DNA of 64,000 nucleotides from Cercis canadensis (Eukaryota > Streptophyta > Magnoliopsida > Fabales > Fabaceae): NCBI GenBank assembly GCA_003255065.1, contig QAOA01001875.1, positions 156,855 to 220,854 on the forward strand, in the 5' to 3' direction. A model generated the notes under the pieces. It saw nothing but the letters and a program-made list of their open reading frames with translations, did no database searches and was not told where the DNA came from. Of this stretch, positions 23,060 through 34,446 are shown piece by piece. Positions within the stretch are counted from its first letter, which is position 1; each line of letters starts with the position of its first letter. The position numbers and the translations under genes were made by a program.

Positions 23060-25130
23060 TTGCTAATATATCAAAATAATAACACTAAATTACTAATGAC
23101 GCTTATAATGAAGAGAAATTCTTATGTAATCCCTTAGTCCCATAGCGACTATACTATGGACACATAAATGACGGATGTCATATATATGGGTAAACGCATA
23201 AATGATGGATCCTATATTTGGGTTCTACTCATTATATTCAATTATTCATCTACTTATGTCTAAAAATAACATATAATAATAATATGGCACACTAGCTGTG
23301 TATCAGAATTTCTTTATAACGAGGGCTTATTATGTTGTGTTGCACATTGACGATTCAATGGACACCTTTTGTCTACTTTTAATTTCTCCAAACTCCAATG
23401 TGATATAATTAAGGTTTAAAGTGCCTAGAGCGCATGATGATCGATATCTTCATGAATTTCAAATTCCATTTCTCTCGCATGAATTAAACCCACTATCATC
23501 TGGGAGCCTCCTCTTGGTTTGCAGCAGGTGCTTAGGGATGATGCTGCTGGTGTAGCTCTGAATAGGAATATTTTATTGTAGTTTCTTTTCTGTTGTTGGG
23601 CTTCTGCCCCGTAGACTACCAAAAAAAAAGAGAATTAAACCCACTATCATTGTAAAAGGACTAAGTGGTTGCTAGCTAATTTATCAAAAGTAAAGCACTA
23701 AATTACTAATGACACTTAATGAGGGCTTACTAATTACTGTCTTGTGTTTCACGCACATCGGCAATATAGTGGAAACAATAATCTACTTTTTCTTCTCTTC
23801 TCCTCCAATTAATGAGTCTTAAGACTATCTTCACTTAATACAAGACTTTTGGTGCTTAGTGATAGCGGTATATATATACACACACTATAATAACAATTAA
23901 TTCTAAATTTCATTTCTTTCACACGAATTAGACAACTAGAACATAACTTTTTCATCATACAGTGGTTGCTAATTTATCAAAAGTAAAGCACTGAATTGCT
24001 AATGACACTTTACAGTTAAAGCTTAATATGTCGTGTGCCACACATTGACGATTAAATGGAAATCAATAATTACTCTACCTAATTTCTCTTTCTTTCTTTA
24101 TACTCACTCTAGCGGTAATCAAGTCTCGAGATATCCATGATATAAGACTCTATGTGCTTAGTGATGACGATATGATATCAACGCTAAATGAATTTTATTT
24201 TATTTTTTTTGTATTTTTTGTTATAATTTTAAATTTAAACACAAAATTTATAAATTTTGAAAAAGACCTGAATACTACTCGACTACAAACAATTCGATAA
24301 CGCCATATAAATTTTAAACTTCATTTATCTTTCACTAGCTGAACCCACTTGGATACATTTTTTTTTTTNTTAAAGCTTAATATGTCGTGTGCCACACATT
24401 GACGATTAAATGGAAATCAATAATTACTCTACCTAATTTCTCTTTCTTTCTTTATACTCACTCCAGCGGTAATCAAGTCTCGAGATATCCATGATATAAG
24501 ACTCTATGTGCTTAGTGATGATGATATGATATCAACGCTAAATGAATTTTATTTTATTTTTTTTGTATTTTTTGTATTTTTTGTTATAATTTTAAATTCA
24601 AACACAAAATTTATAAATTTTGAGAAAGACCTGAATACTACTCGACTACAAACAATTCGATAACGCCATATAAATTTTAAACTTCATTTATCTTTCACTA
24701 GCTGAACCCACTTGGATACATTTTTTTTTTTCACAAAGTCAAGGGACTAACCGGTTAATTGGTAATTAAAAGTAAAGCAATGAATATACCAATGACACAT
24801 TGACACTTTACAACGAGGACTTAGTATATATTGTGTCACAGATTAATGATAATATGATATATAGACTTGTCAAGGAATATTGGGTTGTTTTTCTTACTGT
24901 TGAAGCCACCACCTTAATGTAGCCCAAAGAAAAATAATCACTTTTATAATTAATGCAAACGGCACTTAAATTTAGCCCCACTGAATACTTTCAAGAGACA
25001 ACTTAATGGAACCCAAGTCTTGAGGGAGAAAAGTGATCACATATACATACGTCACAACGCTTAATGGTCATTGACGATTTAACAAACATAAGTGGTCTAC
25101 TTTTTCTTGCTTTCTCCATACTTCAAAGTG
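23060..25130. repeat. Degenerate long-period direct-repeat array
   Basis: A phrase of about 100 bp recurs at about 23080-23380, 23690-23790, 23990-24070, 24370-24420, 24775-24850 and 25055-25110. It contains 'TACTAATGACACTT' and 'TGTCGTGTGCCACACATTGACGATTAAATGG', with variants. Spacing is a few hundred bp. The copy after N at 24369 nearly duplicates 24012-24368 and is probably an assembly artefact. The other copies are too divergent for that. Confidence 0.5.
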
Positions 25131-26430
25131 TTGTGTTGGGCGTGTAAGGTCATAGTTCACTTTTAAAAGTAAAACGACCAGGATTGCCGGAAAAAGGAAG
25201 CTAATTAAGCAGAAGATTTTGAAGAACAAGTTGAACAAATTCCTAACATACCGTTCTCGTTTCCAAAAGTCTGGGGCCAAAGATTCAAAGAATGTGAATA
25301 AGAAAGCAAAACCCCCAAGTTCTTCTCCCTAATTATGGGAAATAAATGACTTACAGCACCAAGTTATGGTCAATATCTGACCAACTCCGCCGCCGTAGTC
25401 TATGCCCTGACATAGTATCAGTCTAATTTGTTCCGCAGACAACGGAGGAAAGCAATGAAAAATTACAACTCTTGATGTTTTTCTTGTTCTTGATTTTTTG
25501 TGGGTCTTTCAAGCAACTTCATTGGTCAACCAGATACTTTCCTAGATATTTTGTTCCCATAGAATTTAATGAATAGTGGTCTTCTCACCCTCATTAAAGA
25601 TGTATAGTCAATTCAGTTCATCCTTTGTTTTCCAGACTTGCGCCGTAAGAAATTATAAGTATAACTGTTTTTATCACAGATGAATTTCAACCATCCTTTT
25701 CCTCAAGGAACGTAATAATATATATAAACTCTGTTCTGTTTATGTAATGTCTCATTTGAGTTTTACACAATTTTTTTCCTAAAAAATATAAATATTTTTC
25801 GCAAATTTTATGAACTCTTATTTTAATTTACTTCTATCATAAATTTCTAAAATATTTTATAATTCAAGATATCATATTAAATATTATATAACAAGTGTCT
25901 TTGAACTAGCATAAAACACAAAACCAGTCCATTCTTTGTTTTCCTAACGCTGCCAAGAAAGTGCTTAATAATGATATTTAATTTTCACCCACCTTGTTCC
26001 TTAGGACAATCTAGCAAGAAAGAAATCCGTTCGAAATATATAAACAATACATCCAGCAATTTCCTTCTGTTTTTCAAACCAAATGAAGAATTTAATTTTC
26101 GTAAATAGTAGTAAAGAAGCAACGGTGGAGACAAAACAACATGAATATGTAACTTCCACTATGAGGAGCCTTTGGAAGCTGACCCGATAAATTTGTTATT
26201 GTCTTTAAAGAGTCATCTTCATCATGTGGCAGTGCTACACGTAGAACCATGCGTCCGCCACTGATAGCGGCATTGTTGACTACTAATCACATCCCTGCTA
26301 GCACGGCTCAACCATGTGATGTGGACCATAAGCTTAAGCTATCTTCCATAACATCAAAAGCCTTTTCTGTTAACAGTCCACTTACTTCAAAGTATGTCAA
26401 AAAACCCCATAATTGCCCTTCAGGAAATTA
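25131..26430. other. Intergenic region upstream of the first PAR1 gene
   Basis: No gene recognised. The right end should hold the PAR1 promoter. Confidence 0.5.
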
Positions 26431-26435
26431 ACCAC

Positions 26436-26443
26436 TATATAAA
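26436..26443 (+). promoter_or_regulatory. TATA box of the first PAR1 gene
   Basis: TATATAAA lies 125 bp before the start codon at 26569, a normal plant spacing given a short 5' UTR. Confidence 0.7.
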
Positions 26444-26568
26444 CTCCTCAACTACCCATGAAGCCTCACAACATTCCTCCAAGGACAAGCACATAAGCTG
26501 TTGCTACCAACTTTACCCAATAGCCGCAGCTAGTTTTGGCCACACCGGGATCTTCTTTTGCTTTAACC

Positions 26569-27592
26569 ATGGCCTCTAACATTAGCTTGAGGAATTTGGT
26601 GATAGTTGTTCTTGCTTTCTCCCTTGCTGTGCAAGGCACTCTTGGTGAGTCCAAAACCTTTCAGCTTCTTCAAACCAATATGTACTTTTTGTCTTTTACA
26701 CTATATATGAAATTAAATTCTCTTCCATATATTGTATTTACTCTATCATATTCTGAATATTTTTTAGTTAGTGTTGGCAAAATTATCACTCACCTCTTTT
26801 TTTTCTACATTATTAATATGAACTCATTATTATTAGGACATGGTATCCATACTATCAGGCCGCAAGGGACAAGTTCAATTTTTTACCTCTTAGAACTCAT
26901 TATTATTACAAATACCCTTATCATGTTTTTTTTAATCAAATTCACATGCAGTTAATTAGTTCCTCTAAATATTCAAGATGCAAGATTTAGCTAGAAATTA
27001 AGAAAAACTGGCCTTTGAGTATATGCTCAAAGAGATTATATAGAATCTAATTATATGATGCTGGTGGGTTGTAGGTGGGATAGAATGTAACCATCTTGGC
27101 CAAGACACGTGCGCTTTCTCGGTGTCAGCCACCGGCAAACGCTGTGTTCTTGAGAAGCACGTCAAGAGGAGCGGCGAGGAAGAATACACATGCAGAACAT
27201 CAGAGATTGAAGCTGATAAAATAAACGACCACATTGAAACAGACCAATGCATCAAAGCTTGTGGTTTGGACAGAAAGTCCCTTGGAATCTCATCTGACTC
27301 TCTTCTAGAGTCTCGCTTCACACAAAAGCTGTGCTCACCTCAATGCTACCAGGGCTGCCCTAATGTTGTTGACCTTTACTTCAATCTTGCTGCTGGTGAA
27401 GGTGTGTTTCTTCCCAAGCTATGTGAAGCACAAGGGGAAAATGCGCGCCGAGGAATGGCTGAGCTCAGAAGCTCTGGTATTGTGGCACCAGGACCTGTGA
27501 ACTCTGTCCAGTTCACAGCTACTCCTCCTGAACCTTTTTTCGCTGCGGCTGAACCTGTGGTTGCCCCAGCGCCATTCTCTATTAGGTTTTAG
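26569..27592 (+). CDS. PAR1-family secreted protein (photoassimilate-responsive protein 1 type), first copy
   Basis: Two exons (26569-26644 and 27075-27592) encode 197 aa. Residues 1 to about 26 (MASNISLRNLVIVVLAFSLA, then VQGTLG) form a signal peptide, so the product enters the secretory pathway. The rest is the plant-specific PAR1 domain. It has ten cysteines, including TCAF, RCVLEKHVKRSGEEEYTCRT, DQCIKACGLDRK, LCSPQCYQGCPN and KLCE. The core phrase NLAAGEGVFLPKLC leads to RRGMAELRSSG and a Pro/Ala-rich tail. The family is named after tobacco genes induced by sugar accumulation and viral infection; its biochemical role is not known to me. The start at 26569 gives the signal peptide directly. 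The intron after 'AAGEG' in the second copy is missing here. Confidence 0.92.
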
Positions 27593-28270
27593 AACCCAAA
27601 AGAAAGAATACTATACTTGTGGACTTATAGTAAGTTATGTTTAGTTTGTAATAATGAAGTTTATTTCATTAAGAGCTCAATATATAAGAGGCTTTTCAAT
27701 GTCTATCATATTTGGTCGTACAAGTTATGTGCTGTGAGTGGTTTTCACGGCAATAAGATACAGCTTCACTATTTTGATGGATATAAACTAATTATTGTAA
27801 ATGATCAGTAGCAAGTCTGTTTTTGTAAGTTCAATCAGAAAAAAGGACTTGCTCATAAGAAGTAAGTCATTTTTCTCATTAAACTTACAGCACATATCTA
27901 TAGTTACAGCTAAGAGGCACCCATGGTAAATACGTACAGAGGTAGAGTAATTCCTATGGAAATCATGAATTACTTAACAATAATCAATTCATATGATTGT
28001 ACGTTTACAAGCTATTTCATTAAGTTAACATAATTTCAGTGATATCCTTTACCCTATGGGGCGAAGTTTGTTTTCAACTCAAAATTTTCTTAGGTTGAGT
28101 GATTCTTTAATAACTTAATAATTAATTCCCAAAGAAGATAAAATATTTTCCTTTTCTTTAGCTTTTGATGTTGGTTATGGGTCTGTGGAAGATAATTTTT
28201 TGTTTGTTTGTTATCAAGGAGCACAAAAGTGCTAGGAAATGAGGAGGTAGTACATGGCAAGGACTAAGCA
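27593..28270. other. 3' UTR of PAR1 and intergenic DNA
   Basis: The first part is the likely 3' UTR (TTTGTAATAATGAAG, shared with the 3' flank of the second copy). No other feature seen. Confidence 0.6.
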
Positions 28271-29385
28271 CTTGACATTAGAGCTAGGTTCAAGGGCTGA
28301 GCCTGTTGGGGACCGATAAAATGGTGGGCTGGGTTTCTAAATTATTGGCCCGTTTAAAAATTGGGCCAATTTGGCCCAACCCGATATGGCTCGTGGCCTG
28401 ATTTGCTTTTTTTTTTTTTTCAACTTTCAATTGCCCTCNTTTCAGTTGCCCTCATTCTGAATGCAATCTCTAACTCAAAATTCAAAATTTCATCTCTCAC
28501 ACTCCACTCCAATTCTCCCCAAATTTGACTCTCCTTCTACACAGTTCTACCCCTCTCCACCTCCCTCTCTCTCACTGACGTCGCCGGCTGCCGCCTCTCC
28601 TTCTCCTACACTAGCCAGCACTTCCTATCTTTTTCCCCCATGCACAACCTTGACCCATCATTTTCCCTCATGCTCAATATTAGATGAAGTACTTTGAAGT
28701 TTGTTGTTATTAGCACAAAGTAAAGTTGATGAGTATTGTTTTTTCGATGTTCTTTGAGATTTCTTATGGGTTTCTTAGCTTTTCATGAAGTGGCTATGAT
28801 TTATTTTCCATCTATACTGTGATTATTGGGCGAAATCTGTTATTTCTGGACCTTAGCACTTAGTGTTGGCATCTTGACTTCAAAGGTTGCTATCGCTGGA
28901 CCCCCAGCACTAAGCACCAGCACCCCAGAGCCTTCCATCCACTTGATTTTTTATATTAAGCCTTTAACTTCAATTTTTCTAATACCCTACCTGTAAAAAC
29001 AATAAAAATGGGTATATTTAGGACATGAATTTGGACTCTCTTATCTTATTATAACATAAGTATGTTTCCTTTATGAACTTCATTAAATCAATCTTAGAAT
29101 GACTAGGTAGTAAGAGATTTAGTTTCTCTTAAGCTTTAGGGTATTAAAAAGGAAATTGTTTATTTGAGTTTATATTTTGATTACATATGTTAATATTTGA
29201 TGTTTCATAATCAATATGTTATCATATTCTCTCAAAAATAAGCATGACAAAAAAAAAATTAAAAAACAGATTTTGACCCGCAACTCAAAATGGGCTGGCC
29301 CAATTAGAACTAGGCCACTTTGGCCCGGCCCGTTTTGGCCCACGGCCCGATGTGGCCTGGCCCGTTAGCCAGCTCTACTTGACAT
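28271..29385. mobile_element. Non-autonomous hAT element with 8-bp target duplication
   Basis: The element (28279-29377, 1099 bp) starts TAGAGCTAGGTTCAAGGGC and ends GCCCGTTAGCCAGCTCTA. It is flanked on both sides by CTTGACAT (28271-28278 and 29378-29385). The 8-bp duplication and TAGAGCT termini fit hAT. Many GGCCC/GGGCC subterminal motifs occur near both ends, as in transposase-binding regions. No transposase is present. The N at 28439 interrupts it. Confidence 0.85.
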
Positions 29386-30923
29386 AAAATAAATTAGTTC
29401 CTAATCCTATGAGATGCTATTAGACTCACATGGCATTGATTGTTTGAAAAAAATAATTGAATTTGGGCCATTCTACCATTAAGAGTGCATACCTTAAGAA
29501 CAAACTAAGATAATTGAATGCATGAATGTGAATTAATTACCTCAATGGCTCAATCTAAAATTTTGGATGTTAACATAACAGTGCTTGCTGATCAACTAAA
29601 ACTGTCTGTGTCAACAAACTCAGCTTTAACTTTTTCTAATTTTTGAGTATTTTTTAATTAACAACATGTGGCCATAAGTTTTCAATTTTAACGAGTCAAA
29701 ATTAAGTGGGAGGCTCCACTATTAGTGGTTCACTCAACAATTTCTTTGAGTATCATCATTCCTTACTCACTCCAAGGACGAAATGTGCTCATTTTTAAAA
29801 AAAATGAAATATTTATATTATAATATATATTTGTATATTTTTTTAAAAAACTTTTTTAAGGAAAGTGCATTTATTGAAGTTGATAATAATTAATATCATT
29901 ATAATAACATCACAACCATCAAAAAAATACATGTGAGAATTTGATTTCGTATCTTACGAGCCTCGTTAATCTTAAATATATAACTACTTGAGTTATAGCT
30001 CAAGATCAAAATTTCTCATCTTCTAGCCTCCAACTTTTATTCTTCAAAAAAGTGCTTTGTCGCCTTTAAATAAGTGAAAAATCTTGTTTACTCAATACTC
30101 TAAAAGTAATATTTCTATTGACACAAAAATATAGAACCCACACAGAAAAAATGTAAAACTCATGTAGGTCCCATATTTTTTTTTTCTTTGTCAATGGGAG
30201 TATTACTCCATATCGGGGAATTGCCGCCAAAATGAGTTGGCTTTTGCTATGATCATTGCAACATTTGTAAAGACGTGAGGCAGAACTCAGGCTGATTTAT
30301 TTCGTGTCAAATACCACTTCTCCATATAAAACAATCCTCGAATTTTTTTTCTTCTTTTGTTCCTTTCGATAATTGTTCATCTTCTAAAATTTGACATTTG
30401 GCCTTTGATTATGAAATACAAATTAATACACCCAACTATCCCCATATATAAATCATTACTTTAACCTCAAAAGCCTACAAATATGATTGAAATCATATAA
30501 TCTCATCATACCCATGTATCGAGAGCATAAATAAACTTATTATCTTCTTTTGGGCCTAATTAGGGAGCATAAACTTGCTTTAGCCTTTAAGCACTCTAAT
30601 TTCTTGTTCCTTTAAATTAAGTAATAACAATGAAAGCATGACTTGGCTAGTTAAAACTAGGAGTCCATCACTGATAGAAAGAACAAGCCAACGGCTAAAT
30701 TGATCCAGCCCAATGAATTCTCACTAAAGGGATTCAGACTATGCTAATTCCTATTGCATTCGAGGCAAGTGTTATTATTTGTTGTCGCCATATCTTTATG
30801 TCAAGCATTGATATTTTCCTTATTACTTTATTTTTTAATTCATATAGAACAAAACATGCAGTCATAGTCCCCCATTTGACAGTTTTCAGAAGTTTCTGGT
30901 TAAAACTAAACGAGTCGTGCAGC
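29386..30923. other. Intergenic DNA, no gene recognised
   Basis: AT-rich; no exon, RNA or clear repeat boundary seen. Confidence 0.5.
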
Positions 30924-32098
30924 TAGGGGTCCGTTTACTTTAGTCATTTTCTGTTTTCATTTTCAATGAAAATAGAAATTAAGTCTAAAAACGTGTTTGG
31001 TTCAATAAATAAGAAATGTTTTCATTGAAAACAATTGAAAACATTTTTTTCAACCACGACCGGTGGCAATTTTGCAATTCTATCAAACTTTTTTTTTTTC
31101 AACGAGACTCACTCCTTCTTCTCGCGTTGCTCTCGATTCAGCAACTGAAAAATTCTAAGAGAGATAGATATGGAAGAAGAAACTAAGAGAGAAACTGAAT
31201 TTCATAATCAAATTGGGACTCTTTACTTAGCACATATTGATAAAGGAGACAAAGGATTGCCCAGAAGTAAGAAGACCCACCTAAGTCGACAGAAAAGAAG
31301 CAACAAGGATGAGAGACCCACCGGCGTAAAGAAAAAAGAGAACCAAAGAGCAAGAACTTGGGAAGAAAGAAAAAAGAGCGAGATTGAGAGGAAGAACCAT
31401 CAAGCAAGAGAGAAAAAAAAAAAAGAAAAAAAAAAGACGGAGAACAAAGCTGAAAGAGGAGAAAAACGCAGAGCTACGGTGGGAGAAGGAGGATCGAGAA
31501 GGGGAAGAACTTGTTTGGTATTTTCGGAGTGCGTTGGGTGTCTCCTTCAAATTTGGAGTCGTTCTTGTTGATTGGCATTAGAGGCTTTGGAAGGAGAAAT
31601 GAGGGTAAAAGTTTGAAGCAGTTCTTGCAGTTTATGAAAGGAATCCTCTTCTTTTCAAGGATGTTTCATTGGATTTAGAGTTGTCGTGGACAGTATTGTT
31701 TTCATGTCCTCTCTTTGGTGCTCAGTCCAGGGTCTCTTTAATGGCATTTCTTTGATAGACATGAGGCACGATTGGAGGGCTCTGCTAGTGGCAGAACATG
31801 GAGAGGAGGAGAGGAAGAACTCGGACAGAGAAAATAAAAGAGTAACAGAGCAGAAGAGGGAGAGTTATTTGGAATAGAGCAAAAGGTTAAGTGTGGGTCT
31901 TGCTCAGATCTTGATGGTGGAGAAATAAAGTTAGATAGAGATGAAGAAGAGGAGGGGATGTATTTTGAAAATGGAAATATAAAATTTTTTAACAAACATA
32001 TTTTCTAAAAGTGAAAATGTGAAAATGGAAACACATTTCAAGAAATGAAAATAGTAAATAGAAATATGAAAATATTTCTTAAAGCAAACAGGCCCTAG
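30924..32098. mobile_element. Gene-carrying non-autonomous TIR element, copy 1 (PIF/Harbinger-like)
   Basis: Termini GGGTCCGTTTACTTTAG and CTTAAAGCAAACAGGCCC are inverted repeats, flanked on both sides by TAG (30924-30926 and 32096-32098). Long subterminal regions (TTTTCTGTTTTCATTTTCAA and on to ACCGGTGGCAATTTTGCAAT; right side GAAAATGGAAACACATTTC) are shared with copy 2 at 60429-61352. The interior at about 31100-31920 is unrelated to copy 2's interior. It holds a purine-rich stretch and a segment similar to the LINE-like tail at 10150-10240. The class is inferred from TIR style and 3-bp duplication; TAG is not the canonical TWA, so the superfamily is tentative. Confidence 0.7.
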
Positions 32099-32956
32099 AT
32101 GTCCAAAAGTTTGAGACTCGAAGTTCAAACGAGGAAAAGGCCCCTCCAAGTTTTCCTGCCTAACTCATTGGAAATGAATAAATCTACTTAATTGGTTCAA
32201 ACAAAAAGTCTTGTCCGCAGGCTAAGTTAGTTATTATTGACTTAATTAGCCGCCGTACTATATATATAACCCAAGTTCCTAGCAATCAATTTAAAGTTTG
32301 CTGTTTGCCCCGTTAAAAGCGGAAGGCAAGCCTAACTAACTAAGTCTAGGGTTACAAAAGTCAGTTCATTAGGCTTTTAACACCGCCAAGCCCAACAGTG
32401 CCCATTATGTTTTTCAGTCACTTAGTTAACCCTAGTACGTCTTTTTCACACTGTGATCCAACATGTGTGGAGAAATCTAATTCTAGAGCTTTTGTGGCTT
32501 AAGGTTATCATAAAAACCATGCAAATCGACTTATGAAAGTAGAAAAATTTATCTAGTTGACCACTTCGTAAAATGTTCAAATTCGTTTGTAAATTCCTTT
32601 TTATCTCCTCCAAATAATTTTCAAACAAGAAGACTTGTATGCCGACCGCCAACAGGAAAAAAAAAAAAAAAAAAAAAAACTTTTNAAAAAAAAAAACACT
32701 TTTGCTTGGTTTCTTGAAAGGCGTGTATCATATGGAGTTGTGGAATAATCAGTCCCTCCAATTGACCATGGCACTCTTGATTAGATTAGTTGTGTGTATT
32801 CCTAGCTAGTAGCTAGGCCTTACCATTCTTCTCTCTTTCTTTTTAAATCCCACAGATTCACAGTGGTTTGTTTCCTCTGTTCTTTTTTTTTTTTAAGAAA
32901 AAATTCTTCGTATTATTTTTTGTTGCACAGTGTCCCTGACTTTCTAGGTCTAGCAA
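32099..32956. other. Intergenic region upstream of the second PAR1 gene
   Basis: No gene recognised. An A-run is broken by N at 32685. Confidence 0.5.
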
Positions 32957-32957
32957 C

Positions 32958-32964
32958 TATAAAT
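32958..32964 (+). promoter_or_regulatory. TATA box of the second PAR1 gene
   Basis: TATAAAT lies 131 bp before the first ATG at 33089, matching the spacing in the first copy. Confidence 0.65.
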
Positions 32965-33048
32965 AATGTGCTACCATTCCCTTGAGAACTCACAAAACCC
33001 CTCTAGCACAAACTCTCCAACATCCCCTGCTAACTAATTTTGGCTACC

Positions 33049-33580
33049 TTTGTGTGCATCTTTTCTTTCATATTGAAGCGTGCTCAAGATGGCCTCCAAC
33101 ATCAACATGAGGGCTTTTGGGATAGTTGTGTTTGCCTTTGCCCTCTTTGCGCAAGGCACTCTTGGTAAGCCCTAACTGTTCAATATCATCAAGTCAACAT
33201 ATTAATTATTCCATTATCATTTTTAAAGAGAAAAAAAAAAGATTGGCTTCCAGAGTTAGGGTTTATTTTTATCATCATCATTATCGTCATTATATATACA
33301 TATAACAAATTTAGANCTTTGTGTGCATCTTTTCTTTCATATTGAAGCGTGCTCAAGATGGCCTCCAACATCAACTTGAGGGCTTTTGGGATAGTTGTGT
33401 TTGCCTTTGCCCTCTTTGCGCAAGGCACTCTTGGTAAGCCCTATCTGTTCAATATCATCAAGTCAACATATTAATTATTCCATTATCATTTTTAAAGAGA
33501 AAAAAAAAAGATTGGCTTCCAGAGTTAGGGTTTATTTTTATCATCATCATTATCGTCATTATATATACATATAACAAATT
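33049..33580. repeat. Duplicated exon 1 segment across an N
   Basis: 33049-33315 and 33317-33580 are nearly identical, with single-base differences, and are separated by one N. They contain PAR1 exon 1 and the start of intron 1. Interpreted as an assembly junction. Confidence 0.85.
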
Positions 33581-34446
33581 TAGATAATTTACGTAACTCT
33601 TTATCAGAATTGGCTACAGAGTTGGGTTTATTTTCAAAATTTTAAATAATTTAATTTGGATATAGACCTTAAAACCTTAACTAACACTATGCATAATGAA
33701 TTGCAGGAGAGATCATATGTGAGAATCTGGGAGAGGAAACTTGTGCTTTCGCAGTATCATCGGTGGGCAAGCGGTGTGTGCTTGAGAAGCACGTGAAGAG
33801 GACAGGGGAGGAAGCATACACATGCAGAACATCAGAGATCGAAGCTGATAAACAAAAGGACCACATTGAAACTGACCAATGCATTAAGGATTGTGGTTTG
33901 GACAGGAAATCCCTTGGAATCTCATCAGACTCTCTCCTTGAGTCTCAATTCACACAGAAACTCTGCTCACCTCACTGCTATGAGAGCTGCCCCAACGTTG
34001 TTGACCTTTACTTCAATCTTGCTGCTGGTGAAGGTATAATTATAGAAAGAAAGAAATAATGCCATTTCCTTTTTCTTTTGATTTGACCATTAATGTGTTA
34101 ACCCTGTTCATTTCTTAGATTCTCTAGTCAAGATCTCTACAATGATTATGAGAGAATTCAATAGTTGAATTAGCTAACAAGTTTTATACGTTATTTTAAT
34201 ATAATCCCATGTTTTTACGTTATTATTCTGTATGTGCATATATATATATATATAGGTGTGTTTCTTCCCAAGTTATGTGAAGTACAAGGGGAAAACGCAC
34301 GTCGAGGAATGGCTGAGATCCGAAGCTCTGGTATTGTGGCACCAGGACCTGTGCACCCTGTGAAGCTCACTGCTTCTGCTCCAGAATCTTTCAACCCTGC
34401 GGAATTCACAGCTGAATTTTCAGGACCTGCACCAGCACCCAACTAA
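33089..34446 (+). CDS. PAR1-family secreted protein, second copy
   Basis: Three exons encode 197 aa: exon 1 at 33358-33433 (or its twin at 33089-33164), then 33707-34033 and 34256-34446. A signal peptide (MASNINLRAFGIVVFAFALF, then AQGTLG) precedes the ten-cysteine PAR1 domain (TCAF, RCVLEKHVKRTGEEAYTCRT, DQCIKDCGL, LCSPHCYESCPN). The tail is Pro/Ala-rich (FSGPAPAPN). It is closely related to the first copy, so they are duplicates. An extra intron of 222 bp splits the codon after AAGE. Exon 1 with its flanks appears twice, before and after N at 33316, with one codon difference (Met against Leu at residue 7). I take this as two alleles or overlapping contig ends, not a real double exon. Function is unknown beyond the family. 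Confidence 0.9.

Noticed and set aside
26536..26568. Upstream extension of the first PAR1 protein
   Set aside because: It needs a non-ATG start and would bury the signal peptide; the ATG at 26569 matches the second copy.
28461..28697. Open reading rich in Ser and Pro
   Set aside because: It lies wholly inside a non-autonomous hAT element and is low-complexity; no conserved motif.
31170..31571. Open reading of 133 codons rich in Lys, Glu and Arg
   Set aside because: It comes from purine-rich low-complexity DNA inside a TIR element, has no family pattern, and open frames occur on both strands here.
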